Shown here: positions 26,145-34,689 of the stretch, in pieces
Numbering within the stretch: position 1 is the first letter of the stretch
Layout of the letters: every line of letters starts with the position of its first letter
DNA from: Oscillospiraceae bacterium
Lineage (GTDB): Bacteria; Bacillota; Clostridia; Oscillospirales; Ruminococcaceae
Direction: 5' to 3'
DNA length: 62,471 nt
NCBI GenBank assembly: GCA_902798695.1
Contig: CADBXK010000004.1
Coordinates: forward strand, 1 to 62,471
Translations under genes and position numbers: made by a program
The notes under the pieces: generated by a model
The model's database searches: none
What the model saw: the letters and a program-made list of their open reading frames with translations, nothing else
What the model was told of the DNA's origin: nothing

Positions 26145-26164
26145 TTTTGTATATTATACAAATT

Positions 26165-26192
26165 TGGCGCTTATTTAGGCGCCATTTTTTAT
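26165..26192 (+). terminator. Terminator after rplL
   Basis: TGGCGC and GCGCCA form a stem with an 8-base loop followed by TTTTTTATTT. Confidence 0.88.
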
Positions 26193-26246
26193 TTAATTTT
26201 TTAGTGTTAACAAAAATATGAAATAATTAATATTATATTTTGTAGA

Positions 26247-26275
26247 TTGATATTTTAATAATTATGTGATATCAT
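26247..26275 (+). promoter_or_regulatory. Promoter of pckG
   Basis: TTGATA (26247-26252), a 17-base spacer and TATCAT (26270-26275) lie about 60 bases before the start codon. Confidence 0.55.
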
Positions 26276-26335
26276 AATTTTGTGTTTTAAATCATAAATA
26301 AAATACTAATACATAACATAAGGGAGTTTTGTTTT

Positions 26336-28105
26336 ATGTTAACTAACAATAAAAATGTTTTGAATTGGGTAGACGAGATGGTTTCTCTATGTAAACCCGA
26401 TAAAATTGTTTGGATCGATGGAAGTGAAGAACAATTGAATGCTTTAAGAAAAGAAGCAGTTGAAACTAAAGAAATGATCGAATTAAATCAAGAAAAATTA
26501 CCAGGTTGTTTTTTACATAGAACTCAACCAAACGATGTTGCTCGTGTTGAGGGTAGAACTTTTATATGTTCAAGAGACCAAGAAAACGCTGGTCCAACAA
26601 ATAACTGGTGTGATCCAAAAGAGATGTATGCAAAACTAACACCTTTGTTTGATGGTGTTATGAAAGGTCGCACAATGTATGTTATTCCATATTCTATGGG
26701 CCCAATCGGATCACCTCTCGCAAAAGTTGGTGTTGAATTAACTGATTCAATTTACGTTGTTTTAAACATGGATATTATGACACGTATGGGAAAATCAGCT
26801 TTTGAAAACTTAGCTGATGATTCTAACGATTTTGTACGCGGCTTACACTCAAAAGCAAATGTAGATCCTGATAACAGATATATTGTTCATTTCCCTGAAG
26901 ATAACACAATATGGTCAATAAACTCTGCATATGGCGGAAATGTTTTGCTTGGAAAGAAATGTTTTGCTCTAAGAATTGCATCTTATCAAGGTAAAAATGA
27001 AGGCTGGATGGCTGAGCATATGTTGATATTGGGTATTGAAAACCCTCAAGGCGAAGTAAAATATATCGCAGCAGCATTCCCTTCAGCATGCGGTAAAACA
27101 AACCTTGCAATGTTAATTCCACCAGAAATATACAAAAAAGAGGGCTACAAAGTTTGGACAGTTGGAGACGATATTGCTTGGATTAAACCAGGTAAAGATG
27201 GTAGATTATATGCAATAAACCCAGAGAATGGTTTCTTCGGAGTTGCTCCAGGAACTAGCGAAAAATCCAACTTTAATGCTTTAGCTTCAACAAGAACAAA
27301 CACTATTTTCACAAATGTAGCTCATAATTTAGACGACAACACTGTTTGGTGGGAAGGCTTAGATAAAAATCCACCTACAAACGCAATGGATTGGACAGGA
27401 AAACCTTGGAATGGTAAAGAATCTGACATAAAAGGTGCTCATCCAAACTCAAGATTTACTGCTCCTGCTAAAAATTGTCCTTGCATAAGCCCAAAATTTG
27501 ATAGTCCAGAAGGTGTTCCTCTCTCCGCAATAATATTTGGTGGTAGACGTGCTAAAACAGCTCCATTGGTTTATCAATCATTCAACTGGGAACATGGTGT
27601 TTTTGTAGGTGCAACAATGGCTTCAGAAACAACAGCAGCTGCAACAGGTAAAGTTGGTGTAGTTAGAAGAGATCCAATGGCAATGTTGCCATTCTGTGGA
27701 TATCATATGGGAGATTACTTCAAACATTGGCTTGAAATGGGTAAAAAAGTTGGAGACAAAGCTCCTAAAATATTCAATGTAAACTGGTTTAGAACAGATG
27801 CAGATGGAAACTTTATTTGGCCAGGATTTGGAGACAACATGAGAGTTCTAATGTGGATCCTTTCTCGTTGTGACGAAAAAGTAGACGCAGTAGAAACAGC
27901 AATTGGATATGAACCAAAACCAGAAGATATAAACACAGAAGGTTTAGATATAGATTCAAACGTAATTAAAGATCTATTGTCTGTTGATAAAGATTTGTGG
28001 AAAGAAGAAGCTGATGGAATTGAAGAATTTTTCAATCAGTTTGGCGATAAACTTCCAGAAGAAATGAAAGCTCAACTTAATGGATTAAAAGATAGATTAG
28101 CTTAA
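26336..28105 (+). CDS. pckG: Phosphoenolpyruvate carboxykinase (GTP)
   Basis: The 589-residue enzyme is the GTP-type PEPCK: P-loop AAFPSACGKTNLAM, the metal and GTP-binding segment VGDDIAWIKPG, GFFGVAPGT, and EHGVFVGATMASETTAAA. It interconverts oxaloacetate and PEP. In fermenting gut Clostridia it often runs in the carboxylating direction toward oxaloacetate, but gluconeogenesis toward the glycogen genes in this window is equally possible. GGGAG precedes the ATG. It is a single-gene unit with its own promoter and terminator. Confidence 0.96.
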   Translation: MLTNNKNVLNWVDEMVSLCKPDKIVWIDGSEEQLNALRKEAVETKEMIELNQEKLPGCFLHRTQPNDVARVEGRTFICSRDQENAGPTNNWCDPKEMYAKLTPLFDGVMKGRTMYVIPYSMGPIGSPLAKVGVELTDSIYVVLNMDIMTRMGKSAFENLADDSNDFVRGLHSKANVDPDNRYIVHFPEDNTIWSINSAYGGNVLLGKKCFALRIASYQGKNEGWMAEHMLILGIENPQGEVKYIAAAFPSACGKTNLAMLIPPEIYKKEGYKVWTVGDDIAWIKPGKDGRLYAINPENGFFGVAPGTSEKSNFNALASTRTNTIFTNVAHNLDDNTVWWEGLDKNPPTNAMDWTGKPWNGKESDIKGAHPNSRFTAPAKNCPCISPKFDSPEGVPLSAIIFGGRRAKTAPLVYQSFNWEHGVFVGATMASETTAAATGKVGVVRRDPMAMLPFCGYHMGDYFKHWLEMGKKVGDKAPKIFNVNWFRTDADGNFIWPGFGDNMRVLMWILSRCDEKVDAVETAIGYEPKPEDINTEGLDIDSNVIKDLLSVDKDLWKEEADGIEEFFNQFGDKLPEEMKAQLNGLKDRLA

Positions 28106-28144
28106 TCTGCAAATGTTTAATAAGCTAAAAATTTAATATAAAAT

Positions 28145-28187
28145 AAAAAGTTAATCTCTGTTTTAATAATGAGATTAACTTTTTTTA
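28145..28187. terminator. Bidirectional terminator after pckG
   Basis: AAAAAGTTAATCTC and GAGATTAACTTTTT form a 14-bp stem with a 12-base loop followed by T bases. It overlaps the last codons of the convergent TSUP gene. Confidence 0.88.
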
Positions 28188-28528
28188 TGGAATAATTCCT
28201 TAGTGCCAAAAATCAAAAGTAATAAAGCAAATAATTTAGAAATCCAATACACCTGAAACAAAAACGCAACACCAATTCCAACAAAAACCCCAATAACTCC
28301 AAAAATCATCGAAGAAGCTAAAGGTTTTGCATCTATTAATTTATTTTTTATATGCATGCAAATAGAAATCAAAGCGATCGGCAAAAAAAATAATATATTC
28401 ATTCCCTGCGCATCCATCTGATCGACACCAGCAATAGTAGTTAAATATATCATTAAAACAAAACCGCCACCTAACCCCATAGATGCAGTAATTCCAGATA
28501 ATAGCCCTACAAACATTTTAATAATCAT
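28175..28528 (-). CDS. TauE/SafE (TSUP) half-size membrane protein, second of pair
   Basis: The 117-residue protein has about four membrane helices and starts IKMFVGLLSGITASMGLGGGFVLM, the glycine-rich motif found at the start of each TSUP repeat. Full TSUP sulfite/anion exporters of about 250 residues contain two such repeats; here each repeat is a separate gene. The start overlaps the stop of the upstream half by 4 bases (ATGA), so they are translationally coupled and probably form a heterodimer. The transported substrate (sulfite, sulfoacetate or other organic anion) is unknown. Confidence 0.85.
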   Translation of the reverse strand: MIIKMFVGLLSGITASMGLGGGFVLMIYLTTIAGVDQMDAQGMNILFFLPIALISICMHIKNKLIDAKPLASSMIFGVIGVFVGIGVAFLFQVYWISKLFALLLLIFGTKELFHKKS

Positions 28529-28878
28529 TTAAAAAACAACCTTATACTTGAAATTATCATGATAAATCCAAAAACTCTCCTTAAAAAATCCGTTTTTATT
28601 TTTTTTAGTAACCAACTACCCACAAAAACCCCTATAATTCCTGCTGGAATATATCCCAAAGTATTTTGAAAATCAATATGTCCACCACAAAAATAGCCCA
28701 TCAAACTAAATACACTTAAAATTGCAATTATCACAATAGATGTTGCGTGTGACTTTTTAGGATCAATTCCAGATTTTTCCAACATAGGAACAACAATCAT
28801 TCCCCCACCAGCCCCAAACATTCCATTAAATAAACCTGCTATTAAGCCAACCATTTTATATTTGAATTTATTACTCAA
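28525..28878 (-). CDS. TauE/SafE (TSUP) half-size membrane protein, first of pair
   Basis: The 117-residue protein begins MSNKFKYKMVGLIAGLFNGM and continues FGAGGGMIVVPML, the classical N-terminal TSUP repeat, followed by HATSIVIIAILS and further helices. It resembles the N-terminal half of a full exporter and overlaps the second half-gene. GGAGG lies upstream of the ATG. The candidate 6S RNA gene and its terminator lie just upstream on the same strand. Confidence 0.86.
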   Translation of the reverse strand: MSNKFKYKMVGLIAGLFNGMFGAGGGMIVVPMLEKSGIDPKKSHATSIVIIAILSVFSLMGYFCGGHIDFQNTLGYIPAGIIGVFVGSWLLKKIKTDFLRRVFGFIMIISSIRLFFK

Positions 28879-28897
28879 AATATAAAAACCTCCACAT

Positions 28898-28937
28898 AAA
28901 AAATAAAAGCACTGTACTTAATATTAGCACAGTGCTT
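28898..28937 (-). terminator. Terminator downstream of candidate 6S RNA
   Basis: On the minus strand AAGCACTGT and ACAGTGCTT form a 9-bp stem with a 13-base loop, followed by TTTATTTTTT. The T-run exists only in the minus direction, so it ends transcription from the RNA gene ahead of the TSUP pair. Confidence 0.8.
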
Positions 28938-28987
28938 CCAATTTATACTAAGAAATAATATACAAAATAATTATTTCTTTTATGTTC

Positions 28988-29187
28988 AAAATAACCGCTT
29001 TGCCGTCGTGCATAAATTAAACCCGCAAAAAACTTAATGCGGTGGGTAAAGTTGTCTCAAATGTTTCTCGCTCCCTTCTTCCGACAACACGCCGGGAGGT
29101 CTGCAATCCGCAATTGAAGGCCAAACTCCCAATAATAAATTGTTGGATTTATATATTACCACACAAACTATTCAAAGCAGTCCTTCT
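28988..29187 (-). ncRNA. ssrS: Structured non-coding RNA, candidate 6S RNA
   Basis: No protein is encoded here, yet the region is more GC-rich than its surroundings and starts at a good promoter. The predicted 5' end (ACTGCTTTG, 29173-29181) pairs with CAAAGCGGT (28994-29002) to close a molecule of about 200 bases, the usual length of 6S RNA. Inside are CCAACAAT/ATTG, CAAT/ATTG, GTTGTC/GACAAC, CTCCC/GGGAG and CCGCA/TGCGG pairings. 6S RNA mimics an open promoter and sequesters housekeeping RNA polymerase. SRP RNA was considered and lacks its GGAAGCAGCC-type core. The family name is inference from size, closing helix and context. Confidence 0.62.
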
Positions 29188-29193
29188 AACTAA

Positions 29194-29222
29194 ATTATAT
29201 ATTTAACACAATAGTTATTCAA
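29194..29222 (-). promoter_or_regulatory. Promoter of candidate 6S RNA
   Basis: On the minus strand TTGAAT (29217-29222), a 17-base spacer and TATAAT (29194-29199), placing the start near 29187. Confidence 0.78.
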
Positions 29223-29297
29223 TCGTCAATATAAACAAATATACCTAACAAATTACAAGCAAAAAGTCAATAAAAAAGCCGACTAATTCTGATAAAT

Positions 29298-29597
29298 TTA
29301 TTCAAATACTTCATTAAATTTTTCAATAAACATGTTTCCAATTTTTTCATATTCGTCATCATCATCTATGCTAGTTAACAGTACATCATCATCGTTTTCA
29401 GCTTTATCATCATGAACTTCTTTTAAAATAACAAATTCATCATACTCATCATCAATATTTTGCTCACCGTCATAATAAGGAATCATAGCATAATATAGTT
29501 GACCATCAACTTCCATAAAATCGATCATTTCAAACTGTTGTTCTTTTCCTTCTTCATCAGTCAAGCTATATATAATAGGTTCATAATTATCACTCAT
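29298..29597 (-). CDS. DUF1292 family protein
   Basis: The 99-residue acidic protein begins MSDNYEPIIYSLTDEEGKEQ and contains FEMIDFMEVDGQLYYAMIPY, the conserved core of DUF1292 (YrzB-like). It ends in an Asp/Glu-rich stretch and YEKIGNMFIEKFNEVFE. The function is unknown. The ATG at 29597 follows GGAGG; the longer frame begins inside that site. In many Clostridia this gene lies near the Holliday junction resolvase YqgF, but not here. Confidence 0.85.
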   Translation of the reverse strand: MSDNYEPIIYSLTDEEGKEQQFEMIDFMEVDGQLYYAMIPYYDGEQNIDDEYDEFVILKEVHDDKAENDDDVLLTSIDDDDEYEKIGNMFIEKFNEVFE

Positions 29598-29853
29598 ATT
29601 AAAAAACCTCCTCAATCTAATTTTCTAAACCAATTTATCGATATAATTTTATAATATAAACCACACATTTGTCAAATACTAATTTTAAAAGTCACAATAA
29701 GTATAGATATAAAATAACGATAATTTTTATTTAACTATTTTATTATGTGAAGAATAAAATATATTATGTAGTTTTTGATTAAATTACATGACTTTGGGAC
29801 ACAATAAAAACAATAAATAAAAATTGTGTTTCAAGCAAAGGAGTGTGCGTTTC

Positions 29854-30225
29854 ATGAATGTGAAACGAGGAGAAATTTATTATGCCGATTTAAGCCCTGT
29901 CATAGGGTCAGAACAAGGTGGAATTCGTCCTGTTTTAATTGTTCAAAATGATATGGGTAATAAATATAGTCCAACAGTTATTGCAGCTGCAATAACTAGC
30001 CAATGCGACAAAACAAAACTCCCAACTCATATTGAAATTGATGGAAAACAATGTGGTCTGTCCAAAAACTCCGTTGTTCTATTAGAACAAGTTAGAACGA
30101 TTGACAAACAGAGACTAAAAGAAAAAACAGGAGAGTTAGATCAATCCCGCATGAATTGCGTTGACAATGCAATTTCAGTTAGTTTCGGATTAAACTACTT
30201 AACAAAAATTAACGAAGCTGTTTAA
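29854..30225 (+). CDS. mazF: MazF/PemK (EndoA-type) endoribonuclease toxin
   Basis: The 123-residue protein begins [20 protein letters not shown], with [19 protein letters not shown] and [16 protein letters not shown]. The residues matching catalytic Arg25 and Thr48 of Bacillus MazF are present. It would cleave single-stranded mRNA at short specific sites. No MazE/EndoAI antitoxin frame is visible in the 256 bases upstream or directly downstream, so the toxin gene stands alone. AAAGGAG lies before the ATG at 29854. Confidence 0.93.
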   Translation: MNVKRGEIYYADLSPVIGSEQGGIRPVLIVQNDMGNKYSPTVIAAAITSQCDKTKLPTHIEIDGKQCGLSKNSVVLLEQVRTIDKQRLKEKTGELDQSRMNCVDNAISVSFGLNYLTKINEAV

Positions 30226-30231
30226 AATAAA

Positions 30232-30263
30232 AATGGCTTGGAATATTAACAAACCAAGCCATT
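30232..30263 (+). terminator. Stem-loop after mazF
   Basis: AATGGCTTGG and CCAAGCCATT form a 10-bp stem with a 12-base loop. The following bases are GCTAAATTTT, only weakly T-rich. Confidence 0.6.
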
Positions 30264-30406
30264 GCTAAATTTTATAAAGAAAAATTATTACTACATATTT
30301 AATTTTTCAAAGCAAAATTTTACAAATATCATAAAAATTTTCAAATCATCACATTTCAGGGGTTTCTTTTTTTTTTATTATATCATATAATATGTTTGAG
30401 TGTTAA

Positions 30407-31795
30407 ATGATGGGAGATGTCAGAAAATTGAATGATAATCTATTGCAAAATGTAAAAAAAGTCCACTTTATTGGAATTGGTGGCTCAGGCATGTTCCCGA
30501 TTGTTCAAATTTTAAACCAAAAAGGGCTTAAAATTACGGGCTCTGATAATAATGAATCAGATATTGTAAAAATGGTAAGAAATCTTGGAATTGAAGTTAG
30601 CATGCAACAAAAAGCTGAAAACATCAAAGATGCTGATCTTATCATATATACATCCGCAATATTAGAGGACAATCCTGAACTTATAAGCGCAAAAAACAGC
30701 GGAATAAAAACAATTGAACGAAACGATATGTTAGGATATCTAACCAACCAATATTCAAACTGCATATGTGTTTGTGGAACTCACGGTAAAACAACAACAA
30801 CCTCAATTCTAACTCAAATTTTGTTAGATGCTAATATGGATCCATCAGCGTTTATTGGAGGAAAACTAAAATCTATAGACGGTTATGCAAGAATCGGAAA
30901 ATCTGAAATAATGACATGTGAAGCCTGCGAATATTCAAACCACTTTTTAAAATTAAATCCGGATATAAGCATTGTTTTAAACATTGATAATGATCACATG
31001 GAATTTTTTAAAACAATGGAAAACGTAAAAAAATCATATAGAAAATTTTGTGAAAAAACTCGAAAAACTATAATATATAATGGTGATGATAAAAATGTAG
31101 TAGAAGTTATATCATCACTAAATAAAAAAACAATTTCTTTTGGATTTAATTCAACGAATGATTACTATCCAACAAACATAACAAAAATTTCAGGTATGCG
31201 AACAAAATTCTCTCTTTGTAAAAATGGCTCCATAATATTAAAAGATCTCGAAATATACGTACCTGGTAGACATAACATTTTAAATGCCGTTGCATCAATT
31301 GTTGCTGCACTGGAAGTGAATACTCCTGTTGAAAATATTGCTGAAGGTTTAGCCAATTTTAAAGGTGCAGGAAGACGATTTGAATTTATTGGTGAGATAA
31401 ATGGAATAACCGTAGCTGACGACTACGCACACCATCCAACTGAAATTTCCGCAACTTTGAAAGCTGCCAAAGAATGTGGCTTTAATAAAGTTTGGGCAGT
31501 CCACCAGCCATTCACATATTCTAGAACTAAAATGTTAATGAATGAATTTGCTAAAGCGCTAAGCATAGCAGATCACGTGGTGTTAACGGAAATAATGGGT
31601 TCACGAGAAAAAAATACACTTGGAGTATATTCAAAAGACCTAGCTTCAAAAATAGATGGCTGCAAATGGTTCACAACTCAAAATGAAGTAGCAAATTACG
31701 TTCTAAACAATGCTAAACCCGGTGACTTAGTAATAACTCTAGGTTGTGGAGACATTTATAAATGTGCAAAAATAATGGTTTTCGGAAAATACTAA
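30407..31795 (+). CDS. murC: UDP-N-acetylmuramate--L-alanine ligase
   Basis: The 462-residue Mur ligase has VHFIGIGGSGMFPI at the N-terminus, the ATP loop CGTHGKTTTTS (about 123-133), ECEYSNHFLKL-like substrate residues (CEACEYSNHFLKLNP) and the C-terminal ADDYAHHPTEI motif specific to MurC. It adds L-alanine to UDP-MurNAc in the cytoplasm. No strong ribosome site precedes the ATG at 30407, while GGGAGA inside codons 3-5 could serve a TTG at 30428, so the start is uncertain by about seven residues. Confidence 0.95.
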   Translation: MMGDVRKLNDNLLQNVKKVHFIGIGGSGMFPIVQILNQKGLKITGSDNNESDIVKMVRNLGIEVSMQQKAENIKDADLIIYTSAILEDNPELISAKNSGIKTIERNDMLGYLTNQYSNCICVCGTHGKTTTTSILTQILLDANMDPSAFIGGKLKSIDGYARIGKSEIMTCEACEYSNHFLKLNPDISIVLNIDNDHMEFFKTMENVKKSYRKFCEKTRKTIIYNGDDKNVVEVISSLNKKTISFGFNSTNDYYPTNITKISGMRTKFSLCKNGSIILKDLEIYVPGRHNILNAVASIVAALEVNTPVENIAEGLANFKGAGRRFEFIGEINGITVADDYAHHPTEISATLKAAKECGFNKVWAVHQPFTYSRTKMLMNEFAKALSIADHVVLTEIMGSREKNTLGVYSKDLASKIDGCKWFTTQNEVANYVLNNAKPGDLVITLGCGDIYKCAKIMVFGKY

Positions 31796-31802
31796 AATAA
31801 TA

Positions 31803-31846
31803 AAAGACTATTCTGCAGATTATATTTCACAGAATAGTCCTTTTTA
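31803..31846. terminator. Terminator between murC and AI-2E gene
   Basis: AAAGACTATTCTG and CAGAATAGTCCTTT form a long stem with a 14-base loop followed by T bases. It may serve both converging genes. Confidence 0.85.
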
Positions 31847-31881
31847 TTATTATAGATAAATATAAGTTAAATTTACACATC

Positions 31882-33111
31882 TTAACTATCTTGAGTTGAT
31901 TTGTGATCATTACTATCATTAGAATTTTGATTTTGATCAACCCTATTCTTTATTTTAGATAATATTCCAATATCTCGTAAACACTCTATGTTCTTTTCTC
32001 TTTTGTTTTCCTTGCAACTAATAAAATCATCTATTAGCTCCATGAATATCGCCATAAGCGGTGGCCCCAAAAATAAACCAAATATTCCAAACAATCCACC
32101 AAATAATATTATTCCCAAAATAACATATAATGGACCAATTCCAACTGCTTGTCCAACAATTCTAGGACTAATAAAGTTAGCATCTAACTGCTGTAAAACT
32201 ATAGTAATAATAGTTGCAATAAAGAACTGGTGTATATTTCCAGACATTAGGGATAACAATGAAACAAAACAAACTCCAATAATTGATCCAAAATATGGAA
32301 TTACCGCACAAACAAAATAGAATACTGCTAAAATAACGCTATTGTCAATTCCAAATATAGTTAAAAACATACCAATAAAGCATGCTACCATAAATGCATC
32401 AATTACCTGTCCAAATATAAAAGTATATATTACTTTGGATATCCTAGCTCCCAACCTGCCAATACGTTTAACCGTGTTATCTTGAAATATTACCCTGGCA
32501 ATTCTAATAACAGTCTTCTTAATAAATTTACGGTCCATCAACAAATATACTGAAATAATTGCTCCAATTAAGAAATTAAATATTCCAAAAAACAAACTTG
32601 TAATTCCACCAACATAACTATTATAATCCAAAGACACAAAGAATTTGGCTATATTGTCCAAAGATACAACATTTTTCAAATTTTCTACAACGTTAGCCAA
32701 AGGCCCCGAATGATTTATATTATTGCTTATAAATGAATGTATGTCATTTAAATAGTTTGGAACAGCCTTGATAAAAATTATTAAACTATCATATATAATA
32801 GGACACATCAGAAACAATATCAATCCCACTATAAATAGAGCCAATAGCACAATTATTAGTGTTGCTATTCCACGAACTCTTTTCATAATAAAATTTTTAT
32901 TGGTCTTCAAAAGTAAAGTTTCTAGCTTCTTGCAAATTGGAAAGAGCAAAAAAGCAATAACACTACCAATAATAAACGGGGTTAAAACACCTAGTAGTTG
33001 GCCAAACCAAGCCAATATCATTCCAAAATTATTAATCATATTGTAGGCTAAAATCACAAAAATGCAAAATATTAATCTAATTATCCACATTCTTAGAGTA
33101 TCTTTTCTCAT
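31882..33111 (-). CDS. AI-2E family transporter
   Basis: The 409-residue membrane protein has about eight helices and the family signature late in the chain: VCAVIPYFGSIIGV, QQLDANFISPRIVGQAVGIGPLYVILGIILFGGLFGIFG (read in parts). The AI-2E superfamily (PF01594) includes autoinducer-2 exporters and Na+/H+ antiporters, so the substrate is not known. A polar Asn/Ser/Asp tail ends the protein. GAGGTGAG lies before the ATG. Confidence 0.92.
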   Translation of the reverse strand: MRKDTLRMWIIRLIFCIFVILAYNMINNFGMILAWFGQLLGVLTPFIIGSVIAFLLFPICKKLETLLLKTNKNFIMKRVRGIATLIIVLLALFIVGLILFLMCPIIYDSLIIFIKAVPNYLNDIHSFISNNINHSGPLANVVENLKNVVSLDNIAKFFVSLDYNSYVGGITSLFFGIFNFLIGAIISVYLLMDRKFIKKTVIRIARVIFQDNTVKRIGRLGARISKVIYTFIFGQVIDAFMVACFIGMFLTIFGIDNSVILAVFYFVCAVIPYFGSIIGVCFVSLLSLMSGNIHQFFIATIITIVLQQLDANFISPRIVGQAVGIGPLYVILGIILFGGLFGIFGLFLGPPLMAIFMELIDDFISCKENKREKNIECLRDIGILSKIKNRVDQNQNSNDSNDHKSTQDS

Positions 33112-33150
33112 AATTATATACTCACCTCTAAACCTATTTCTTACTTCAAT

Positions 33151-33942
33151 CTAAACAACAAACACTCTTCCATTTAAAACATAAGGACATATATAATTAA
33201 AAATAACATACAACAAACCATACAATATAGGTTGATGCAATAAATATATCCATAAAGTATGTCTTCCCACAAAAGCAATTGGCCTTGAATGCATGTTATA
33301 AAAAAATTCTGGCAACCTATTTTCAATAACATATACACCAAAATAACAACCTGCCAAAAACACAAAAATCCACGGTATTAATGGAAAATAATCCCACGAA
33401 TGAAAATCTGACGAAACAATTCCAAATGGAAACAACCATTTTTTTATACTATCATCAATATAAAACGTCCATATTCCAATTTTACCCCTAGATATTTCCC
33501 TTGTAAAGTAAAAAAGCAAACCAGCTATTACAATTCCAAATATAGGAAATTTTATTTTGTTCAATAATTTTTCAAAACAATTATATAATATCATGGAAAT
33601 TCCTAGCATATGGAGTGCACCAAAATAGATTGTTTCATGCCTCATAAAAAAAAACGTAACTAAAGTCACTCCAAGTCCAGACAAAAAACATATTATTCCT
33701 CTTTTTAAATTATTAGAGGAAAATCTGCATGAAATTCCAGATATAAAAATAAACAAACCGGCGAACACATCTCGCATAAAATTAATAATAGCCGAATCAA
33801 ATATTTCTATTTTAACATTAAAAATATAGACTAAATCAAAGCACAAATGATATACAACCATTAAAATAATAGCCATACCTCTAACTTCATCTATAAACCA
33901 AACTCTATTTCCCAGAGACTTTCTTCTCTTTCGTCTTCCCAT
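33151..33942 (-). CDS. DUF1624 / HGSNAT-like acyltransferase membrane protein
   Basis: The 263-residue polytopic protein begins with a basic segment, then RVWFIDEVRGMAIILMVVYHLCFDL, the conserved Arg-Gly and His motif of the heparan-alpha-glucosaminide acetyltransferase catalytic family. About seven helices follow, with LHMLGISMILYN and WIYLLHQPILYGLLY. It may acylate a cell-surface sugar, but this is inference. The ATG at 33942 lies 4 bases after the NUDIX stop, so reinitiation is likely; a TTG at 33969 is the longer alternative. Confidence 0.82.
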   Translation of the reverse strand: MGRRKRRKSLGNRVWFIDEVRGMAIILMVVYHLCFDLVYIFNVKIEIFDSAIINFMRDVFAGLFIFISGISCRFSSNNLKRGIICFLSGLGVTLVTFFFMRHETIYFGALHMLGISMILYNCFEKLLNKIKFPIFGIVIAGLLFYFTREISRGKIGIWTFYIDDSIKKWLFPFGIVSSDFHSWDYFPLIPWIFVFLAGCYFGVYVIENRLPEFFYNMHSRPIAFVGRHTLWIYLLHQPILYGLLYVIFNYICPYVLNGRVFVV

Positions 33943-33946
33943 AACA

Positions 33947-34504
33947 CTATATCTCAATCTTTCCTTCAATCATCAACATTTTTAATTTTAAAATCGCACA
34001 TATAGTTTTAGAATCTCTAATTGTTCCGTAGAGTATTTCTTCAAATATCTCATCCAAGGAATATTTTTCTACCTGCAAGAATTCTCCTTCGTCTAAATGT
34101 AAGCTGTCTTCTTGAATCAAGTCAGTTGCAACATATAGATATATAACCTCATCGCAATAACCAGGAGACGGATATATTGTCCCCAAATCGATCCAGTTAC
34201 TTGCCTTAACTCCTGTTTCCTCAAAAAGTTCTCTTTGAGCCGCTTCTAAAGGCGACTCTCCTATAACATCTAACTTGCCTGCAGGAAGCTCTAAAAATTC
34301 CTTATTAAGCGCATATCTAAATTGACGAACTAAAAATAAATTTTTCTCGTCATCTATTGCAACAACACAACAAGCGCCATTATGTCTAACAACTTCTCTA
34401 CACGCCTTCGCCCCATTTGGTAAAGTAACAACATCTTTTTGCACTGTCAATATTTTTCCCGAATAAACTGTTTCACCACGTAATCTTGTTTCTTTCAATT
34501 CCAC
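33947..34504 (-). CDS. NUDIX hydrolase, ADP-ribose pyrophosphatase type
   Basis: The 185-residue protein has a complete Nudix box, GKLDVIGESPLEAAQRELFE followed by ETGV (Gx5Ex7REuxEExGu), preceded by FLELPA and FVRQFRYAL. This matches NudF-type ADP-ribose pyrophosphatases, which give AMP and ribose-5-phosphate. The GTG at 34504 was chosen because GGAGG lies 8 bases upstream, inside the longer frame. It is coupled to the downstream membrane protein gene. Confidence 0.92.
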   Translation of the reverse strand: MELKETRLRGETVYSGKILTVQKDVVTLPNGAKACREVVRHNGACCVVAIDDEKNLFLVRQFRYALNKEFLELPAGKLDVIGESPLEAAQRELFEETGVKASNWIDLGTIYPSPGYCDEVIYLYVATDLIQEDSLHLDEGEFLQVEKYSLDEIFEEILYGTIRDSKTICAILKLKMLMIEGKIEI

Positions 34505-34689
34505 AAGAAAAACCTCCATATCTTTTAAAAAAACCATGAACCAGCTTAAAAATCACAAAATATCAAAACACCATTTTTATTTATTATTACATAAAGTTAA
34601 AAAAAAATCAATATACTTATAGTAACGATCGATAATTAAAACAAAATTCAAAAATTTATATAACTAACATTCATAACGGAGGCACACCT

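Noticed and set aside
25754-26161. 135-residue minus-strand open frame
   Set aside because: It is antisense to rplL and low complexity in Ala/Ser, a mirror of the Ala-rich hinge.
28525-28528. Frameshift joining the two TSUP half-genes
   Set aside because: Each half has its own start and the ATGA overlap is a normal coupling signal; tandem half-size TSUP genes are a plausible natural arrangement, though sequencing error was kept as the refuting test.
28988-29187. T-box leader or SRP RNA at the candidate 6S locus
   Set aside because: No AGGGTGGNACCGCG box or antiterminator and no GGAAGCAGCC-type SRP core; the next genes are not amino acid or tRNA ligase genes.
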